Notes: generated by a model not told the origin, from the letters alone. Numbered from the stretch's first letter, positions 1-9,441 are shown. The stretch: 64,000 nt of DNA from an uncultured Bacilli bacterium (GCA_934098525.1 CAKONZ010000002.1:1-64000), one strand, 5' to 3'. Made by a program: numbers and translations.

Positions 1-47
1 CTTTAGCCCTTATTTTATCGGCATTTATTTATTTTTATATTTGGGTA

Positions 48-428
48 TCACTTATTCAACCTCACCCAAGGTGTTTTCACCATTCTAGGACCATTATCAT
101 CTTCATAACCCTTTGCATCATCAATAACATAGCCAACACAATCAACAAGTCTCATATTGCATGTAAAATCATCAATATTAACTTTAGCTACATTATTAGG
201 GACAAATTTAGGTTCTATTGTCATAATAGTTTTACCACCAGATGACTGTGGTATTTCATCAAGTGCTCTTTTTCTCTCAAACTCATCTTCAATATTAGGA
301 ATAACAAGAGTTTCTAACATTCTTTTAATAAAAGTAGATTTACCAGTTCTAACAGCTCCAACTACTCCTAAATAAATATCTCCACCAGTTCTAAGAGCAA
401 TGTTTCTTATAACTTCTTCTTTATTCAT
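48..428 (-). pseudogene. spoIVA: Stage IV sporulation protein A, 5' fragment
   Basis: SpoIVA is the ATPase that anchors and organises the spore coat on the outer forespore membrane. The fragment shows the highly conserved N-terminus, including the P-loop GAVRTGKST at residues 24-32 and the block VDCVGYVIDDAKGYEDDNGP. The family is about 490 residues, but this frame leaves the conserved sequence right after residues TPW and stops five codons later; no frame of the remaining bases resumes SpoIVA. The start at 428 is chosen because GAGAGTGAT precedes it and it matches the family N-terminus. The break could be an insertion, a rearrangement or an assembly junction at the window edge. Confidence 0.85.
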
Positions 429-449
429 ATAATCACTCTCTTTCAATTA

Positions 450-477
450 AGAATATGTAACAAAAACAAAAGTATGA
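450..477 (-). promoter_or_regulatory. Possible sigma-E promoter of spoIVA
   Basis: On the minus strand TCATACT (-35) and CATATTCT (-10) are separated by 13 bases, resembling the mother-cell sigma-E consensus, and lie about 20 bases upstream of the spoIVA start. spoIVA is sigma-E-dependent in Bacillus subtilis. The match is partial. Confidence 0.4.
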
Positions 478-485
478 TTATAATA

Positions 486-522
486 AAAGAAATAGAGAAA
501 AATAATTTTTCTCTATTTCTTT
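486..522 (-). terminator. Intrinsic terminator of the surface-polymer operon
   Basis: A perfect 17-bp inverted repeat with a TAA loop overlaps the stop codon of the deacetylase gene and is followed on the minus strand by a T-rich run. It is nearly symmetrical and separates the operon from spoIVA. Confidence 0.85.
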
Positions 523-1355
523 AATAAGTCTTTAAAGCCATTCATATCAATATTACCATCAACTTCAATTCTAGAAACAGCATAAGTATTATCTGTAACA
601 TAAGTTTTAGAAGAAGGTTTATATTTAAACACCAACTTATATCCAGCATTCTTTACAGCTCTCAAATACTCATTAGTGTAATGTCCACCTGGATAACTAT
701 ATAAATCAGTATCTAATTTATTTTTAATTGATAAAACATCATTATATATTTGATCATATGAATACTCTGAGATAGGAGCATCATGTAACAAATCAGAATG
801 AGCTCCAATTTTTAATATTGTATGATTATCTTTTATATCCTTAATTAAATCATACCCCATATATTGTAACAAAGATGGATCAAAATCACCTGTTTTATCA
901 CCAATCCAACCTCCTATACAAAATACTACTGAATTATAACCATACTTTTCTAATAATGGTAAAGCATACTTATAAGTAGAAACATAACCATCATCAAAAG
1001 TAATCAATACAGACTTTTCAGGTAAATCTATATTAAACTGTAACCAATTATACAAATCATCAGTAGTAATAGAATTATAACCATTATCCTTTAAATACTT
1101 CAATTGACTTTCAAAATTCTCAACAGTAGCCACGTACATATTTTCCTTTTGATACTTTTCTTTATCAGCAGAAGGTAAAATGTGATGATATGTCAAAACA
1201 TATACCGAAGTACTTCCCCCATAAATTTCTCTTATCCTAGCAGAAAGTCTCTTATGATATTCATTTTTTAAAACCTTAATTCCAAATAACCCTAAAAATA
1301 CCAATAATACTAATGACACTAATATTATTAATAAAACACCTAACTTCTTTTTCAT
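513..1355 (-). CDS. Membrane-anchored polysaccharide deacetylase
   Basis: Predicted carbohydrate esterase 4 (NodB-homology) enzyme removing acetyl groups from a cell-surface glycan. An N-terminal membrane anchor spans about residues 5-27, so the catalytic domain should face outside. The metal and catalytic motifs are visible: LITFDDGY, GAHSDLLH and YPGGHY. It is the last gene of a four-gene minus-strand operon with a flippase, a CDP-glycerol glycerophosphotransferase and TagD, 8 bases after tagD. The context suggests it tailors the polymer exported by these genes; the exact substrate cannot be read from sequence. Confidence 0.85.
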   Translation of the reverse strand: MKKKLGVLLIILVSLVLLVFLGLFGIKVLKNEYHKRLSARIREIYGGSTSVYVLTYHHILPSADKEKYQKENMYVATVENFESQLKYLKDNGYNSITTDDLYNWLQFNIDLPEKSVLITFDDGYVSTYKYALPLLEKYGYNSVVFCIGGWIGDKTGDFDPSLLQYMGYDLIKDIKDNHTILKIGAHSDLLHDAPISEYSYDQIYNDVLSIKNKLDTDLYSYPGGHYTNEYLRAVKNAGYKLVFKYKPSSKTYVTDNTYAVSRIEVDGNIDMNGFKDLLKK

Positions 1356-1363
1356 AATTTCCT

Positions 1364-1759
1364 CTATTTAAAATTCATATTTTCTTTTATTTGTGTAGTA
1401 GAAATACCATCCGTTCTATCTAAAAAAACAACCTCACAATATTCTTTTAAATAGCTAAATCTATCACTTGAAGCCCAATCACTTCCCATTACAACTACAT
1501 CAATATTATTATTCTTAATATCCAAAACTTTTTGTTCCCAATTTTTTTCAGGTATAACTTCATCTACATACTTTATTGCTTCCAACATCTCTTTTCTTAT
1601 CTCATATGGATAATAAGATTTTTTCCCCTTTATTTCATTAAACTCATCAGTTGACAAACCAACAATTAAATAGTCTCCTAATTCTTTTGCCCTTTTAAGC
1701 AATCTAACATGTCCATAATGCAGCAGATCATAAGTTCCATAAGTTAATACTTTCTTCAT
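1364..1759 (-). CDS. tagD: Glycerol-3-phosphate cytidylyltransferase
   Basis: Makes CDP-glycerol from CTP and glycerol-3-phosphate, the donor for teichoic-acid-type polymers. At 131 residues it has the usual TagD length. The nucleotidyltransferase HxGH motif is HYGH at residues 14-17 and the C-terminal signature ISTTQIK is present. It sits 8 bases after the glycerophosphotransferase gene that would consume its product. A preceding AGGAGGATTT supports the start. Confidence 0.93.
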   Translation of the reverse strand: MKKVLTYGTYDLLHYGHVRLLKRAKELGDYLIVGLSTDEFNEIKGKKSYYPYEIRKEMLEAIKYVDEVIPEKNWEQKVLDIKNNNIDVVVMGSDWASSDRFSYLKEYCEVVFLDRTDGISTTQIKENMNFK

Positions 1760-1767
1760 AAATCCTC

Positions 1768-2952
1768 CTATTTTAATATCTCTTTTAGTATTCCTTCTCT
1801 ACTATTACCTGTTTTATATTTATTAGTATAATTCAAAATTTTCTTTCTTTCATCCTTATACTTATCTTTACCATTTAAAATATCTTCAAAAAACATATAT
1901 AACTCATTTAAATTTCTTATCTTTTCACCAGGCATATAATCTTCTGGATTATCAACAATAAATCCCCTATTTTTCTTATAATCATCAATATCAGCAATTA
2001 AAAACCCTATTGGTCTATCTAATAATAAATAATCAAAATATATAGAAGAATAATCAGTTAATAAAACATCACATTCACCCACAAAATTATATAATTGAAC
2101 ATTCTTCTCATTCAAATCCTTATCCTGTAAATAAATAATATTTGATAATTTAGAATCTTTAATAAAATCAGTTAATTGTAAATGATGAATCTTTATTAAT
2201 AATTTAATATTATTCTTCTTTAAAAAATCATTAAATTTCCAAAGCTTTTCTTCACTATCAATACCCTGTATAACAAAAGGATTTATAATATCACTATCCT
2301 TCGTATATTGTGACTGTCTAAATGTAGGCATTAATAAAAATACTTTTTCCCCTTCTTTAAAATCAATTACTTTAGAAATTACACCCTTATTCTCAAAAAG
2401 CAAATCATTTCTAGGATTACCAGAAATTATAATTTGATTATCTTTAACACCAATAAACTTCTTAAACCAAGAAATTACATTTTTTGACGGTACAATAGCA
2501 TAATCATAAATATTACTTAAATCCCTTCCACCAGACTTTAAAGGAGTTCCATGCCATAAATTAATAACTACTTGATCTTGTTTTCTATAATTAAACCAAT
2601 AAGGATGAGTAAAAAAGAAATACTTAGCTTTACCTATTAATTTATAAAACTTTATAAGATCAAATAAATGTCTATTATTTCTAGAAATAAATGTTACATT
2701 ATTAATACCTTTATTAATCTCTCTATACTTTAAAACATCATTTACAATCCATATAATACAATACTTATTATTATACCCCTTATCAATCATATATTCATAT
2801 AAAGCCCTAGCATTATCACAATAATCTCCTTCACTTTCAAATACTATAACATTAGGTATAACTGACTCTTTATAAAAAAACATTTTTCTTATAACATTTT
2901 CATAAAATATTCGTATCTTCAAAATCAAAGTATTTATAATTTTCTTAATCAT
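1768..2952 (-). CDS. CDP-glycerol glycerophosphotransferase (TagB/TagF family)
   Basis: Transfers glycerol-phosphate units from CDP-glycerol onto a membrane-linked acceptor. The 394-residue protein carries the family motifs NLWHGTPLK and LLTDYSSIYFDYLLLDRPI, with catalytic-type His and Asp residues, and ends with the basic tail usual in the family. Length is closer to TagB or a short TagF; a primase or a polymerase role cannot be separated here. It overlaps the flippase gene by 4 bases (ATGA), showing translational coupling. Confidence 0.88.
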   Translation of the reverse strand: MIKKIINTLILKIRIFYENVIRKMFFYKESVIPNVIVFESEGDYCDNARALYEYMIDKGYNNKYCIIWIVNDVLKYREINKGINNVTFISRNNRHLFDLIKFYKLIGKAKYFFFTHPYWFNYRKQDQVVINLWHGTPLKSGGRDLSNIYDYAIVPSKNVISWFKKFIGVKDNQIIISGNPRNDLLFENKGVISKVIDFKEGEKVFLLMPTFRQSQYTKDSDIINPFVIQGIDSEEKLWKFNDFLKKNNIKLLIKIHHLQLTDFIKDSKLSNIIYLQDKDLNEKNVQLYNFVGECDVLLTDYSSIYFDYLLLDRPIGFLIADIDDYKKNRGFIVDNPEDYMPGEKIRNLNELYMFFEDILNGKDKYKDERKKILNYTNKYKTGNSREGILKEILK

Positions 2953-4535
2953 TTTTTCACCCTATTACCCTTTATTTTTTTTAATTTTTCCTTAATTAAT
3001 AATACTGTTTTTTTTCTTTCATCTTTATTTAAAATAACAAATATATTAATAACAAGAGCAACTAAAGCAACAATAAAAGCATCTACTAAAAACATAAACC
3101 AACTATTTATAGGTATTATTCTCTTAATACATAAAGCTAAAAAAGTAACACCAATAGTAGAAAATGTATTTTTAAATATAGTTGGATAAAAAGTATTCCA
3201 TTTAAGTTTAACACATTTTGCACCATAAATTGGTAAGAAAGCCAAAGACTTAGCAAAAGATATTACTGTACTTGTACCAGCAATAACAAATAATCTAACA
3301 TAATTATCATCAAAAACATTTAATAAAACTAAAACAATTAAAATATTTATAACAGAAGAAATAATTAAAAATATTGAAGATTGTTTTACTTTATTAGTAG
3401 TAGAAAATAGATTCCATAATGGCTCTAAAGGCATAGAAAACATCATACCTAAACCAGTTACTAAAGATAATGCCCATAACAAACTACTATCAGCAGTAGG
3501 AACCCATAAATTATAAAAGTCTTTTCCTAGCCCTATCATTATTGAAAGTGGAACACATGCAAACATACCTACTAATTTCATAGAAAAAATTAATTGTTCT
3601 TTTATTTCATCATAATCACCCTTAGCATAACTAATAGTTAGTTGTGGTGAAAAAACAGAAGTCAAACTACCAAAAAATGAAAGAATAACATTAGGTAATG
3701 TCTTAGCAATTGATAAAATTCCCATCAAAGTAGAGTTTATAAATGTATTAGTTAAGAGCAAATCAAGCCCAGAACTTAAAAGTCCAGCAAGTTTAGTAAT
3801 AGTATTCCATATACCAGACGCAATAAGTGCAAATATTGATTTTCTATCAAAATACTTTTTATCAAACTCAATCTCTGGTAATAACTTCTTTACATACTTA
3901 TAATTATACAACGATACAACCAAAGTAGCAGATAAAGTCGCAAGTCCAACATACCATAGTCTTGTAGGAAGAAAAACAAAAGTCACAACAAGAATTAAAG
4001 ATCTTATAGCTTGACTTTCAATCTGTCTCAATGAGGATAAATAAAGTTTATTAGTAGCATAAGTAGAAACCCCAAATACAGAAGTAATAATAGTTATAAT
4101 AAAATTAATAAATAATATAATCCATAAAACTCTAACACTATGTAATAATTCACTAGGTACAGATATTATATTAGGCAAAAATGCAATAATAATCACCATA
4201 GGAATAAGAAGTACTAAACTAATTATTACATTTCCAATCAAAACAGAGTTAAACATCTTATTAGCAGAATCATATTTTTTTTGACATAAATCTATAGTAA
4301 TAAACCTAGAAGCCATAGAATTAAGAGCAATAGTAACTAACTGAGCATAACTTATAAAATCATTAGCAAGTCCAACAAAACCATATGCATCAGCCCCTAA
4401 TTTTTCTAATATAAAAGGAACAAGAAAAAAACTTATTGCCATATTAGTAACAACAAGAAAGATCTGGCAAAAAAGATTTATAAATAATTGATACTTAGTA
4501 CTAGAATCAATTTTTTTCATTAATTTATTAAACAT
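2949..4535 (-). CDS. Polysaccharide flippase (MOP superfamily, Wzx-like)
   Basis: Integral membrane protein of 528 residues with about 12-14 hydrophobic segments and a basic C-terminal tail, typical of lipid-linked oligosaccharide or polymer flippases. The N-terminal region SSTKYQLFINLFCQIFLVV resembles the polysaccharide-biosynthesis export family. It is the first gene of the operon with TagB/TagF-like, TagD and deacetylase genes, so it likely moves a glycerophosphate-containing or related glycan across the membrane. AGGTGAATTATTT precedes the start. Confidence 0.82.
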   Translation of the reverse strand: MFNKLMKKIDSSTKYQLFINLFCQIFLVVTNMAISFFLVPFILEKLGADAYGFVGLANDFISYAQLVTIALNSMASRFITIDLCQKKYDSANKMFNSVLIGNVIISLVLLIPMVIIIAFLPNIISVPSELLHSVRVLWIILFINFIITIITSVFGVSTYATNKLYLSSLRQIESQAIRSLILVVTFVFLPTRLWYVGLATLSATLVVSLYNYKYVKKLLPEIEFDKKYFDRKSIFALIASGIWNTITKLAGLLSSGLDLLLTNTFINSTLMGILSIAKTLPNVILSFFGSLTSVFSPQLTISYAKGDYDEIKEQLIFSMKLVGMFACVPLSIMIGLGKDFYNLWVPTADSSLLWALSLVTGLGMMFSMPLEPLWNLFSTTNKVKQSSIFLIISSVINILIVLVLLNVFDDNYVRLFVIAGTSTVISFAKSLAFLPIYGAKCVKLKWNTFYPTIFKNTFSTIGVTFLALCIKRIIPINSWFMFLVDAFIVALVALVINIFVILNKDERKKTVLLIKEKLKKIKGNRVKK

Positions 4536-4603
4536 AAATAATTCACCTAATAAAATTATAACATCTTTATAAAAGATTTTCTAGTAAATATATAAATAAA
4601 AAA

Positions 4604-4632
4604 ATTAGAGCAAATTATCTTTCTACTCTAAT
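4604..4632 (-). terminator. Terminator of the ftsY-ylxM-carboxypeptidase operon
   Basis: Inverted repeat ATTAGAG/CTCTAAT overlaps the stop codon of the S66 gene and is followed on the minus strand by seven T residues. Confidence 0.75.
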
Positions 4633-5535
4633 CTTAGCAGAAGAAGAAACATCTAAAATACATTTACCTCCAATAGGAAAAGTAATCATCGGAGAAACAT
4701 GTCCAAAATCAACACCATATACAACTGGAATATTTTTGATCTTATCTCTTTTTAAAATAAACTCCCACTTCTCATCATTCATAGAAGAAATATCCTGACA
4801 CCTTCCAATAACAATTCCCTTTACGAACTTAAAATCAGGTAGTTGAGACAATGACTCAAAATTACGATCAAATTCATAGAAAAAATTTTCTAAAGTTTCT
4901 CCATCATCTTCTAAAAATAAAATTGTATTCTTTAATGATGGCATATAACAAGTACCTTGTAATAAATTAAGTGTACAAAGATTACCTCCTATAATAGTAC
5001 CACTTGCATGCCCTTTATTAATAATTTTTATTCCTGGATTATTAAACACCTTTTCCTCTAAAGAATAATAATCCGTATAAGTTAAAGAAGGTTTAACATC
5101 AAATTTTTTATCAAAAATAATTTTTTTAAAATACTCATCAGTATATGAAAAATCATACTTTAAACTAGAAAACGTAGGACCACATAAAGTTATAACACCA
5201 GTTTTTTTATATATTGCATTAAGCAAAGCTGTAATATCAGAAAAACCACATATAAGTTTAGGATTATTTTTAATAATATCATAATCAATATAATCTAATA
5301 TTTGATTAACATTATACCCACCATGAGCACACATAATAAGTTCAACATTTTTATCTAAAAAGGCATCTTCTAAATCAGAAACCCTATCTTTAATACTTGC
5401 ACATCCCAATAAACTAGTTTTAAAAACATTTTTACCATAAGTAACTTTATATCCTAAATCCTCAAGCTTTTTAGAAGAAATAAAATATTTTTCTTTCAAA
5501 CTCCTAGAAGGAGCAATTATTCTAACCTCTTTCAT
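4615..5535 (-). CDS. S66-family LD-carboxypeptidase
   Basis: Serine peptidase of the LdcA/MccF family, which removes the terminal D-Ala from tetrapeptides during murein recycling or, in MccF-like members, cleaves acyl-adenylates. The family motif around the nucleophile is GFSDITAL, preceded by CAHGGYN; the C-terminal half has VIGRCQD and GVDFGHVSPMITFPIG with the catalytic-type His. At 306 residues it is full length. It lacks a signal peptide, so it should be cytoplasmic. It begins one base after ylxM, so it is co-transcribed with ftsY-ylxM. Confidence 0.87.
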   Translation of the reverse strand: MKEVRIIAPSRSLKEKYFISSKKLEDLGYKVTYGKNVFKTSLLGCASIKDRVSDLEDAFLDKNVELIMCAHGGYNVNQILDYIDYDIIKNNPKLICGFSDITALLNAIYKKTGVITLCGPTFSSLKYDFSYTDEYFKKIIFDKKFDVKPSLTYTDYYSLEEKVFNNPGIKIINKGHASGTIIGGNLCTLNLLQGTCYMPSLKNTILFLEDDGETLENFFYEFDRNFESLSQLPDFKFVKGIVIGRCQDISSMNDEKWEFILKRDKIKNIPVVYGVDFGHVSPMITFPIGGKCILDVSSSAKIRVER

Positions 5536-5536
5536 A

Positions 5537-5833
5537 TTATTTAATCAAATCATTTAACATTTCTTTGATCTTTTCATTTCCTTCCAAATCAATAATTTTC
5601 TTAATCTTTTCATCCTTATCATAACACTTTAAAACATTCTCATATTCTAACAATTTATCTTGAGTAGTTTTAATTTGTTTAAAAATAGCATTTCTACTTA
5701 CACCAAAATTTTCACCTATTTCTCCAAAAGACAAATTATCAAAATAATAACTAGTAAAATATTGTCTCTGTTTATCAGTAAGTAAAGCCTCATAGTAGTC
5801 ATATAAAATAGTTAAATAAACTTCCCTTTTCAT
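5537..5833 (-). CDS. ylxM: YlxM-like SRP-associated HTH protein
   Basis: Small (98 residues) helix-turn-helix protein of the YlxM/p13 family, which stimulates the signal recognition particle GTPases in streptococci. The HTH region SFGEIGENFGVSRNAIFKQIK lies around residues 35-55 and is sigma-70 region 4-like. In many Bacillota it is next to ffh; here it overlaps the end of ftsY by 4 bases and ffh is not in the window. Confidence 0.85.
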   Translation of the reverse strand: MKREVYLTILYDYYEALLTDKQRQYFTSYYFDNLSFGEIGENFGVSRNAIFKQIKTTQDKLLEYENVLKCYDKDEKIKKIIDLEGNEKIKEMLNDLIK

Positions 5834-6807
5834 TTTACCAAATCCTTAAACAATCCATATATATAATTTTCTATATCAAACGCTTGTAAATCTTCCTCAG
5901 TCTCACCCATACCAATAAATTTAACAGGAATTCCAACCTCCTCTTTAATAGCCAAAACTATTCCTCCTTTAGCAGTACCATCAAGTTTTGTCAAAACTAT
6001 TCCAGTAACATTAGTAGCTTCTTTAAACACCTTTGCTTGTGAAATACCATTCTGTCCAGTTGTAGCATCAATGACAAGTAGAGTTTCATGAGGTGCATCT
6101 GGAATAAAATTTCCTATTACTCTATTAATTTTTTCAAGTTCATTCATAAGGTTAACTTTATTTTGTAATCTTCCAGCAGTATCAATTAAAACTATATCAT
6201 AATTATCATCTTTTGCTCTTTTTAATCCCTCAAAAACAACACTAGCAGGATCTTTCAAAGAAACATCGCCATAGAAACCACAGCCTATTTTATCAGCCCA
6301 AGATTTCAATTGTTCCACTGCTCCAGCTCTAAAAGTATCAGCTCCAACTAACATAACTTTTTTACCACTCTTCTTCTCTTTACTAGCAATTTTAGCAATA
6401 GTAGTAGTTTTTCCAACACCATTAACTCCTACAAATAAAACAACAGTAATTCCGTCCTTAGCATAATTTAATTTACTAGAAATAACCGAATCATTTACAT
6501 AAATAACAAATAATTCATCTACTATTATCTCTTTTAATTCCTTAGGATCAGTAATCTTTTCTTTCTTAACCCTACTCCTAAGTCTATCCATAAAACTCAT
6601 CACAGTATTAACACCAATATCAGCCATAATAAGTATTTCCTCTAACTCATAAAAATACTCTTCATTTATCTTTTCATACTTATTAGTAATATTAATTAAC
6701 TTAGATACAAAATTATCTCTTGATTTTGTTAAACCCTTTTCATAAACATTTATACCCTTTTTATCACCTTTATTAAAAGCTGTTTTTATCTTATCAAAAA
6801 ATCCCAT
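5830..6807 (-). CDS. ftsY: Signal recognition particle receptor FtsY
   Basis: SRP-receptor GTPase that docks ribosome-nascent chain-SRP complexes at the membrane for co-translational insertion. It is 325 residues long with a short basic N-terminus, an N domain, and a G domain with P-loop GVNGVGKTTT (127-136), DTAGR and TKLDG motifs. The acidic A domain of enterobacterial FtsY is absent, as in other Bacillota. Followed by ylxM with a 4-base overlap. Confidence 0.96.
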   Translation of the reverse strand: MGFFDKIKTAFNKGDKKGINVYEKGLTKSRDNFVSKLINITNKYEKINEEYFYELEEILIMADIGVNTVMSFMDRLRSRVKKEKITDPKELKEIIVDELFVIYVNDSVISSKLNYAKDGITVVLFVGVNGVGKTTTIAKIASKEKKSGKKVMLVGADTFRAGAVEQLKSWADKIGCGFYGDVSLKDPASVVFEGLKRAKDDNYDIVLIDTAGRLQNKVNLMNELEKINRVIGNFIPDAPHETLLVIDATTGQNGISQAKVFKEATNVTGIVLTKLDGTAKGGIVLAIKEEVGIPVKFIGMGETEEDLQAFDIENYIYGLFKDLVK

Positions 6808-6855
6808 ATAATCACCAAAATAATTATATCATAAATAAAAAAAATATGTTAATTA

Positions 6856-7107
6856 TTAATTATCATATTTTTTCAAACTATCATTAAATAAATCAATAAG
6901 TATTTTTAAAATCTCATTATTCTCAACACTCTCTAATGTACCATCATTATAATTAGCAGATAAAATTCTATAATTATCAGATAACTCATCATTTTCTAAT
7001 AACTCATTAACATACAAATATTCAATACCATCATGAACTAAAGCATCAAGAACCAAAACTCTTTTGTCATCATCAAAAGTAATTATATCTTTTCTCTTAA
7101 AACTCAT
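6856..7107 (-). CDS. Small DUF1292-like protein of unknown function
   Basis: An 83-residue acidic protein without membrane segments. The pattern of short beta strands ending in YLYVNELLENDE and the DGTLESVEN loop recall DUF1292-type small proteins, but this is a weak likeness. It lies between a coiled-coil gene and ftsY, in the same direction. Function not recognised. Confidence 0.65.
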   Translation of the reverse strand: MSFKRKDIITFDDDKRVLVLDALVHDGIEYLYVNELLENDELSDNYRILSANYNDGTLESVENNEILKILIDLFNDSLKKYDN

Positions 7108-7117
7108 ATATCCTCCA

Positions 7118-7603
7118 TTACATAGCCTTCTTTAAAGAAGGAAAAAAATCATCATCTATTTTTCCATTATAAGTAGAAATAGAAATAACCCTCTTCTTAA
7201 AACTATCAGTAACTAACCCCTTCTTATTAGCTAAAGGCTTGTTATCTATAATAGGCTCTAACACTTCAGAATCACTAGATACTTTTGGAACCACTAACTC
7301 AACCTCATTATTTTTTTCACTTATAGGTTCCAAAATCATTAATAAAGTATTCTTTTCCTTTTCTAAGACTATTAATCTTTCATTTAATGCCTTAATTCTA
7401 TTTTCATTCTCAATAATCCTATTACTTAAAGTAGCAATTAAATCATTACCGCCATTTGTAACTTTATACTTCAATTCTTCAATAGAAATATTACATGCAT
7501 CTATTTCATTCTTTACTCTTCTTATTTCTAAATCATTTAAATAAAACTTAGTATATACATTATCTAAAATCTTTAAATCTTGAGAATTAATTGTTTTTTC
7601 CAT
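7118..7603 (-). CDS. Coiled-coil protein of unknown function
   Basis: 161 residues, with a predicted coiled coil over about residues 15-95 (heptad-like runs of I, L, E and K) and a low-complexity C-terminal half. No known domain recognised. AAGGGAGATG precedes the start. It is the first gene of the run leading into ftsY. It might be a scaffold or envelope-associated protein, but nothing in the sequence settles that. Confidence 0.65.
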   Translation of the reverse strand: MEKTINSQDLKILDNVYTKFYLNDLEIRRVKNEIDACNISIEELKYKVTNGGNDLIATLSNRIIENENRIKALNERLIVLEKEKNTLLMILEPISEKNNEVELVVPKVSSDSEVLEPIIDNKPLANKKGLVTDSFKKRVISISTYNGKIDDDFFPSLKKAM

Positions 7604-7768
7604 AAAAACATCTCCCTTTATACTCTAAACACTACACTACATTAAGATTATATCAATAAATCTAAAAAATGTAAATCTCCAAAAATATTTATATATTAAT
7701 TATTATTTATTTTACACAAAATTTACAAAAATATGTTAAAATAAAAATATATTAAAAAAGGAGTCAGT

Positions 7769-8167
7769 ATGAAAAAATTTAAAAAAGAATTCAAAGAATT
7801 TATTCAAAGAGGAAGCGTATTAGATCTTGCCGTTGGTATGATTATGGGTACTGCATTTAACTCTATTGTAACATCATTAGTAAATGACATAATAATGCCT
7901 ATAATAGGAATTTTAATAGGAGGTCTTCATTTCAAAGGATTATCTATCAAAATTAAAGATGCTGTAATAACATATGGTAACTTTATTCAAAATGTAGTAG
8001 ATTTTCTAGTTGTTGCATTATGCTTATTCTATGTAGTGAAAATAATAAATAAATTAGAAAAAAAGACAAAAAAAGAAGAAGTAAAAGAACCACCTAAAAA
8101 AAGTGAAGAAATTCTCTTACTAGAAGAAATCAGAGACCTATTAAAAAAGAATGATAAGAAAAACTAA
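7769..8167 (+). CDS. mscL: Large-conductance mechanosensitive channel
   Basis: Opens under membrane tension to release solutes during hypo-osmotic shock. 132 residues, the family length. The N-terminal helix FKEFIQRGSVLDLAVGMIMG and the second membrane helix VVDFLVVALCLFYVVK are characteristic, followed by a charged C-terminal helix EEILLLEEIRDLLKK. AAAGGAG precedes the ATG. Monocistronic, converging on uppS with the last four bases shared between the two genes. Confidence 0.95.
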   Translation: MKKFKKEFKEFIQRGSVLDLAVGMIMGTAFNSIVTSLVNDIIMPIIGILIGGLHFKGLSIKIKDAVITYGNFIQNVVDFLVVALCLFYVVKIINKLEKKTKKEEVKEPPKKSEEILLLEEIRDLLKKNDKKN

Positions 8168-8877
8168 TTCTCATCATTCTTTTTAATTCCTCCAAATCTT
8201 CTATCTCTAGATTCATACTCCTCAATTGCCTTATCAAATTCTTTTTCATCAAAAGCTGGAAAATAAGTTTTAGGAAAATAAAACTCTGCATAAGCATTTT
8301 GAAAAAGTAAAAAATTACTAAGTCTATTCTCCCCGCTTGTTCTTATCATAAGATCAACTGGAGGTAAATCATGATACATATATTTATACAAAGTATCTAA
8401 ATCTATTTTCTCATTATCTAATTTACCATCTAAAACATCTCTATTGATTTTCTTTACAGCGTCAAGTATTTCATACTGTCCACCATAATTAACACATATA
8501 TTAAAAATTCCCTTAGTGTTATTTTTAGTTTTTTCTTCTACATCATCAATCGTTTTTAAAACACCACTAGGAAGTGGACTTCTTCTACCAGAAAAAACAA
8601 CTTTAATACCCTTCTTATCTAACTTATCACCATAAGTTCTAAAAGCTGTTTTAAACAAATTCATTAAATAATCAACTTCTTTTTTATCTCTCTTAAAATT
8701 TTCAGTAGAAAAAGCATATACGCTTAAAACTTTAATACCTTTATCAAAAATATATTCACTTAATTTTACTAAATTATTAAAACCATGATAGTGACCCTGA
8801 CTACGCGTCATTCCTCTTTCTTTTGCCCATCTACCATTACCATCTAAAATAATGGCAACATGATTCAAATTATTCAT
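8164..8877 (-). CDS. uppS: Undecaprenyl diphosphate synthase
   Basis: Adds eight isoprene units to farnesyl diphosphate to make the C55 lipid carrier for wall polymers. Family motifs are clear: ILDGNGRWAKERG with catalytic Asp12, YAFSTENFKR, and the C-terminal LMIRTSGENRLSNFLLFQNAYAEFYF. The 237-residue length is normal. In many Bacillota uppS precedes cdsA; here cdsA lies about 37 kb away and uppS stands alone between mscL and tspO. GAGGAGTGAAAT is the ribosome site. Confidence 0.96.
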   Translation of the reverse strand: MNNLNHVAIILDGNGRWAKERGMTRSQGHYHGFNNLVKLSEYIFDKGIKVLSVYAFSTENFKRDKKEVDYLMNLFKTAFRTYGDKLDKKGIKVVFSGRRSPLPSGVLKTIDDVEEKTKNNTKGIFNICVNYGGQYEILDAVKKINRDVLDGKLDNEKIDLDTLYKYMYHDLPPVDLMIRTSGENRLSNFLLFQNAYAEFYFPKTYFPAFDEKEFDKAIEEYESRDRRFGGIKKNDEN

Positions 8878-8968
8878 AATATTTCACTCCTCTATAAACA
8901 TTATAACAAAAATTAAAAATTATTAAATAAAAACTTATAAAAAAACATAAAATATAATAGGTGAAAAC

Positions 8969-9421
8969 ATGAAAAAAGAAAAAATTAAAAATATAATTAT
9001 ATCAATTTTAATACCCATAATACTTGGTGCTATAGTAAGTTTCATAATAAGCTTTTCTATGAAAAGCTTTGATAATTTAAACAAACCACCACTAAATCCA
9101 CCAAAAATATTATTTCCAATATTTTGGACAATATTTTACATTTTAATGGGAATATCCCATTATCTAACCAAAAACGATGAAGAATCAAACAAAATATACT
9201 ATAAACAATTAATAGTAAATCTTTTATGGAGTATAATTTTCTTCACTTTAAAGCTTAGACTATTAGCGTTCTTATGGATCTTATTACTAATATGCCTAAT
9301 AATAAAAATGATAATAACATTTAAAAAAGAAAATAAAACTGCTGCCTACTTACAAATTCCATATTTAATCTGGGTTATATTTGCAACATATTTAAACTTA
9401 GGATTATATATATTAAATTAA
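8969..9421 (+). CDS. tspO: TspO/MBR family membrane protein
   Basis: Five-helix membrane protein of the tryptophan-rich sensory protein family (tetrapyrrole, lipid or sterol binding). Diagnostic segments are FDNLNKPPLNPPKILFPIFW, YILMGISHYL, the QL..NLLWS..FF pattern and QIPYLIWVIFATYLN. 150 residues, usual length. AGGTGAAAAC precedes the ATG. It diverges from uppS. The bacterial role is unsettled. Confidence 0.88.
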   Translation: MKKEKIKNIIISILIPIILGAIVSFIISFSMKSFDNLNKPPLNPPKILFPIFWTIFYILMGISHYLTKNDEESNKIYYKQLIVNLLWSIIFFTLKLRLLAFLWILLLICLIIKMIITFKKENKTAAYLQIPYLIWVIFATYLNLGLYILN

Positions 9422-9441
9422 AAAAAGACTTAGTCTTTTTT
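9421..9441. terminator. Bidirectional terminator between tspO and the 89-residue gene
   Basis: AAAAAAGACT/AGTCTTTTTT palindrome directly after the tspO stop, with A and T tracts on both sides; it can serve both converging genes. Confidence 0.8.
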
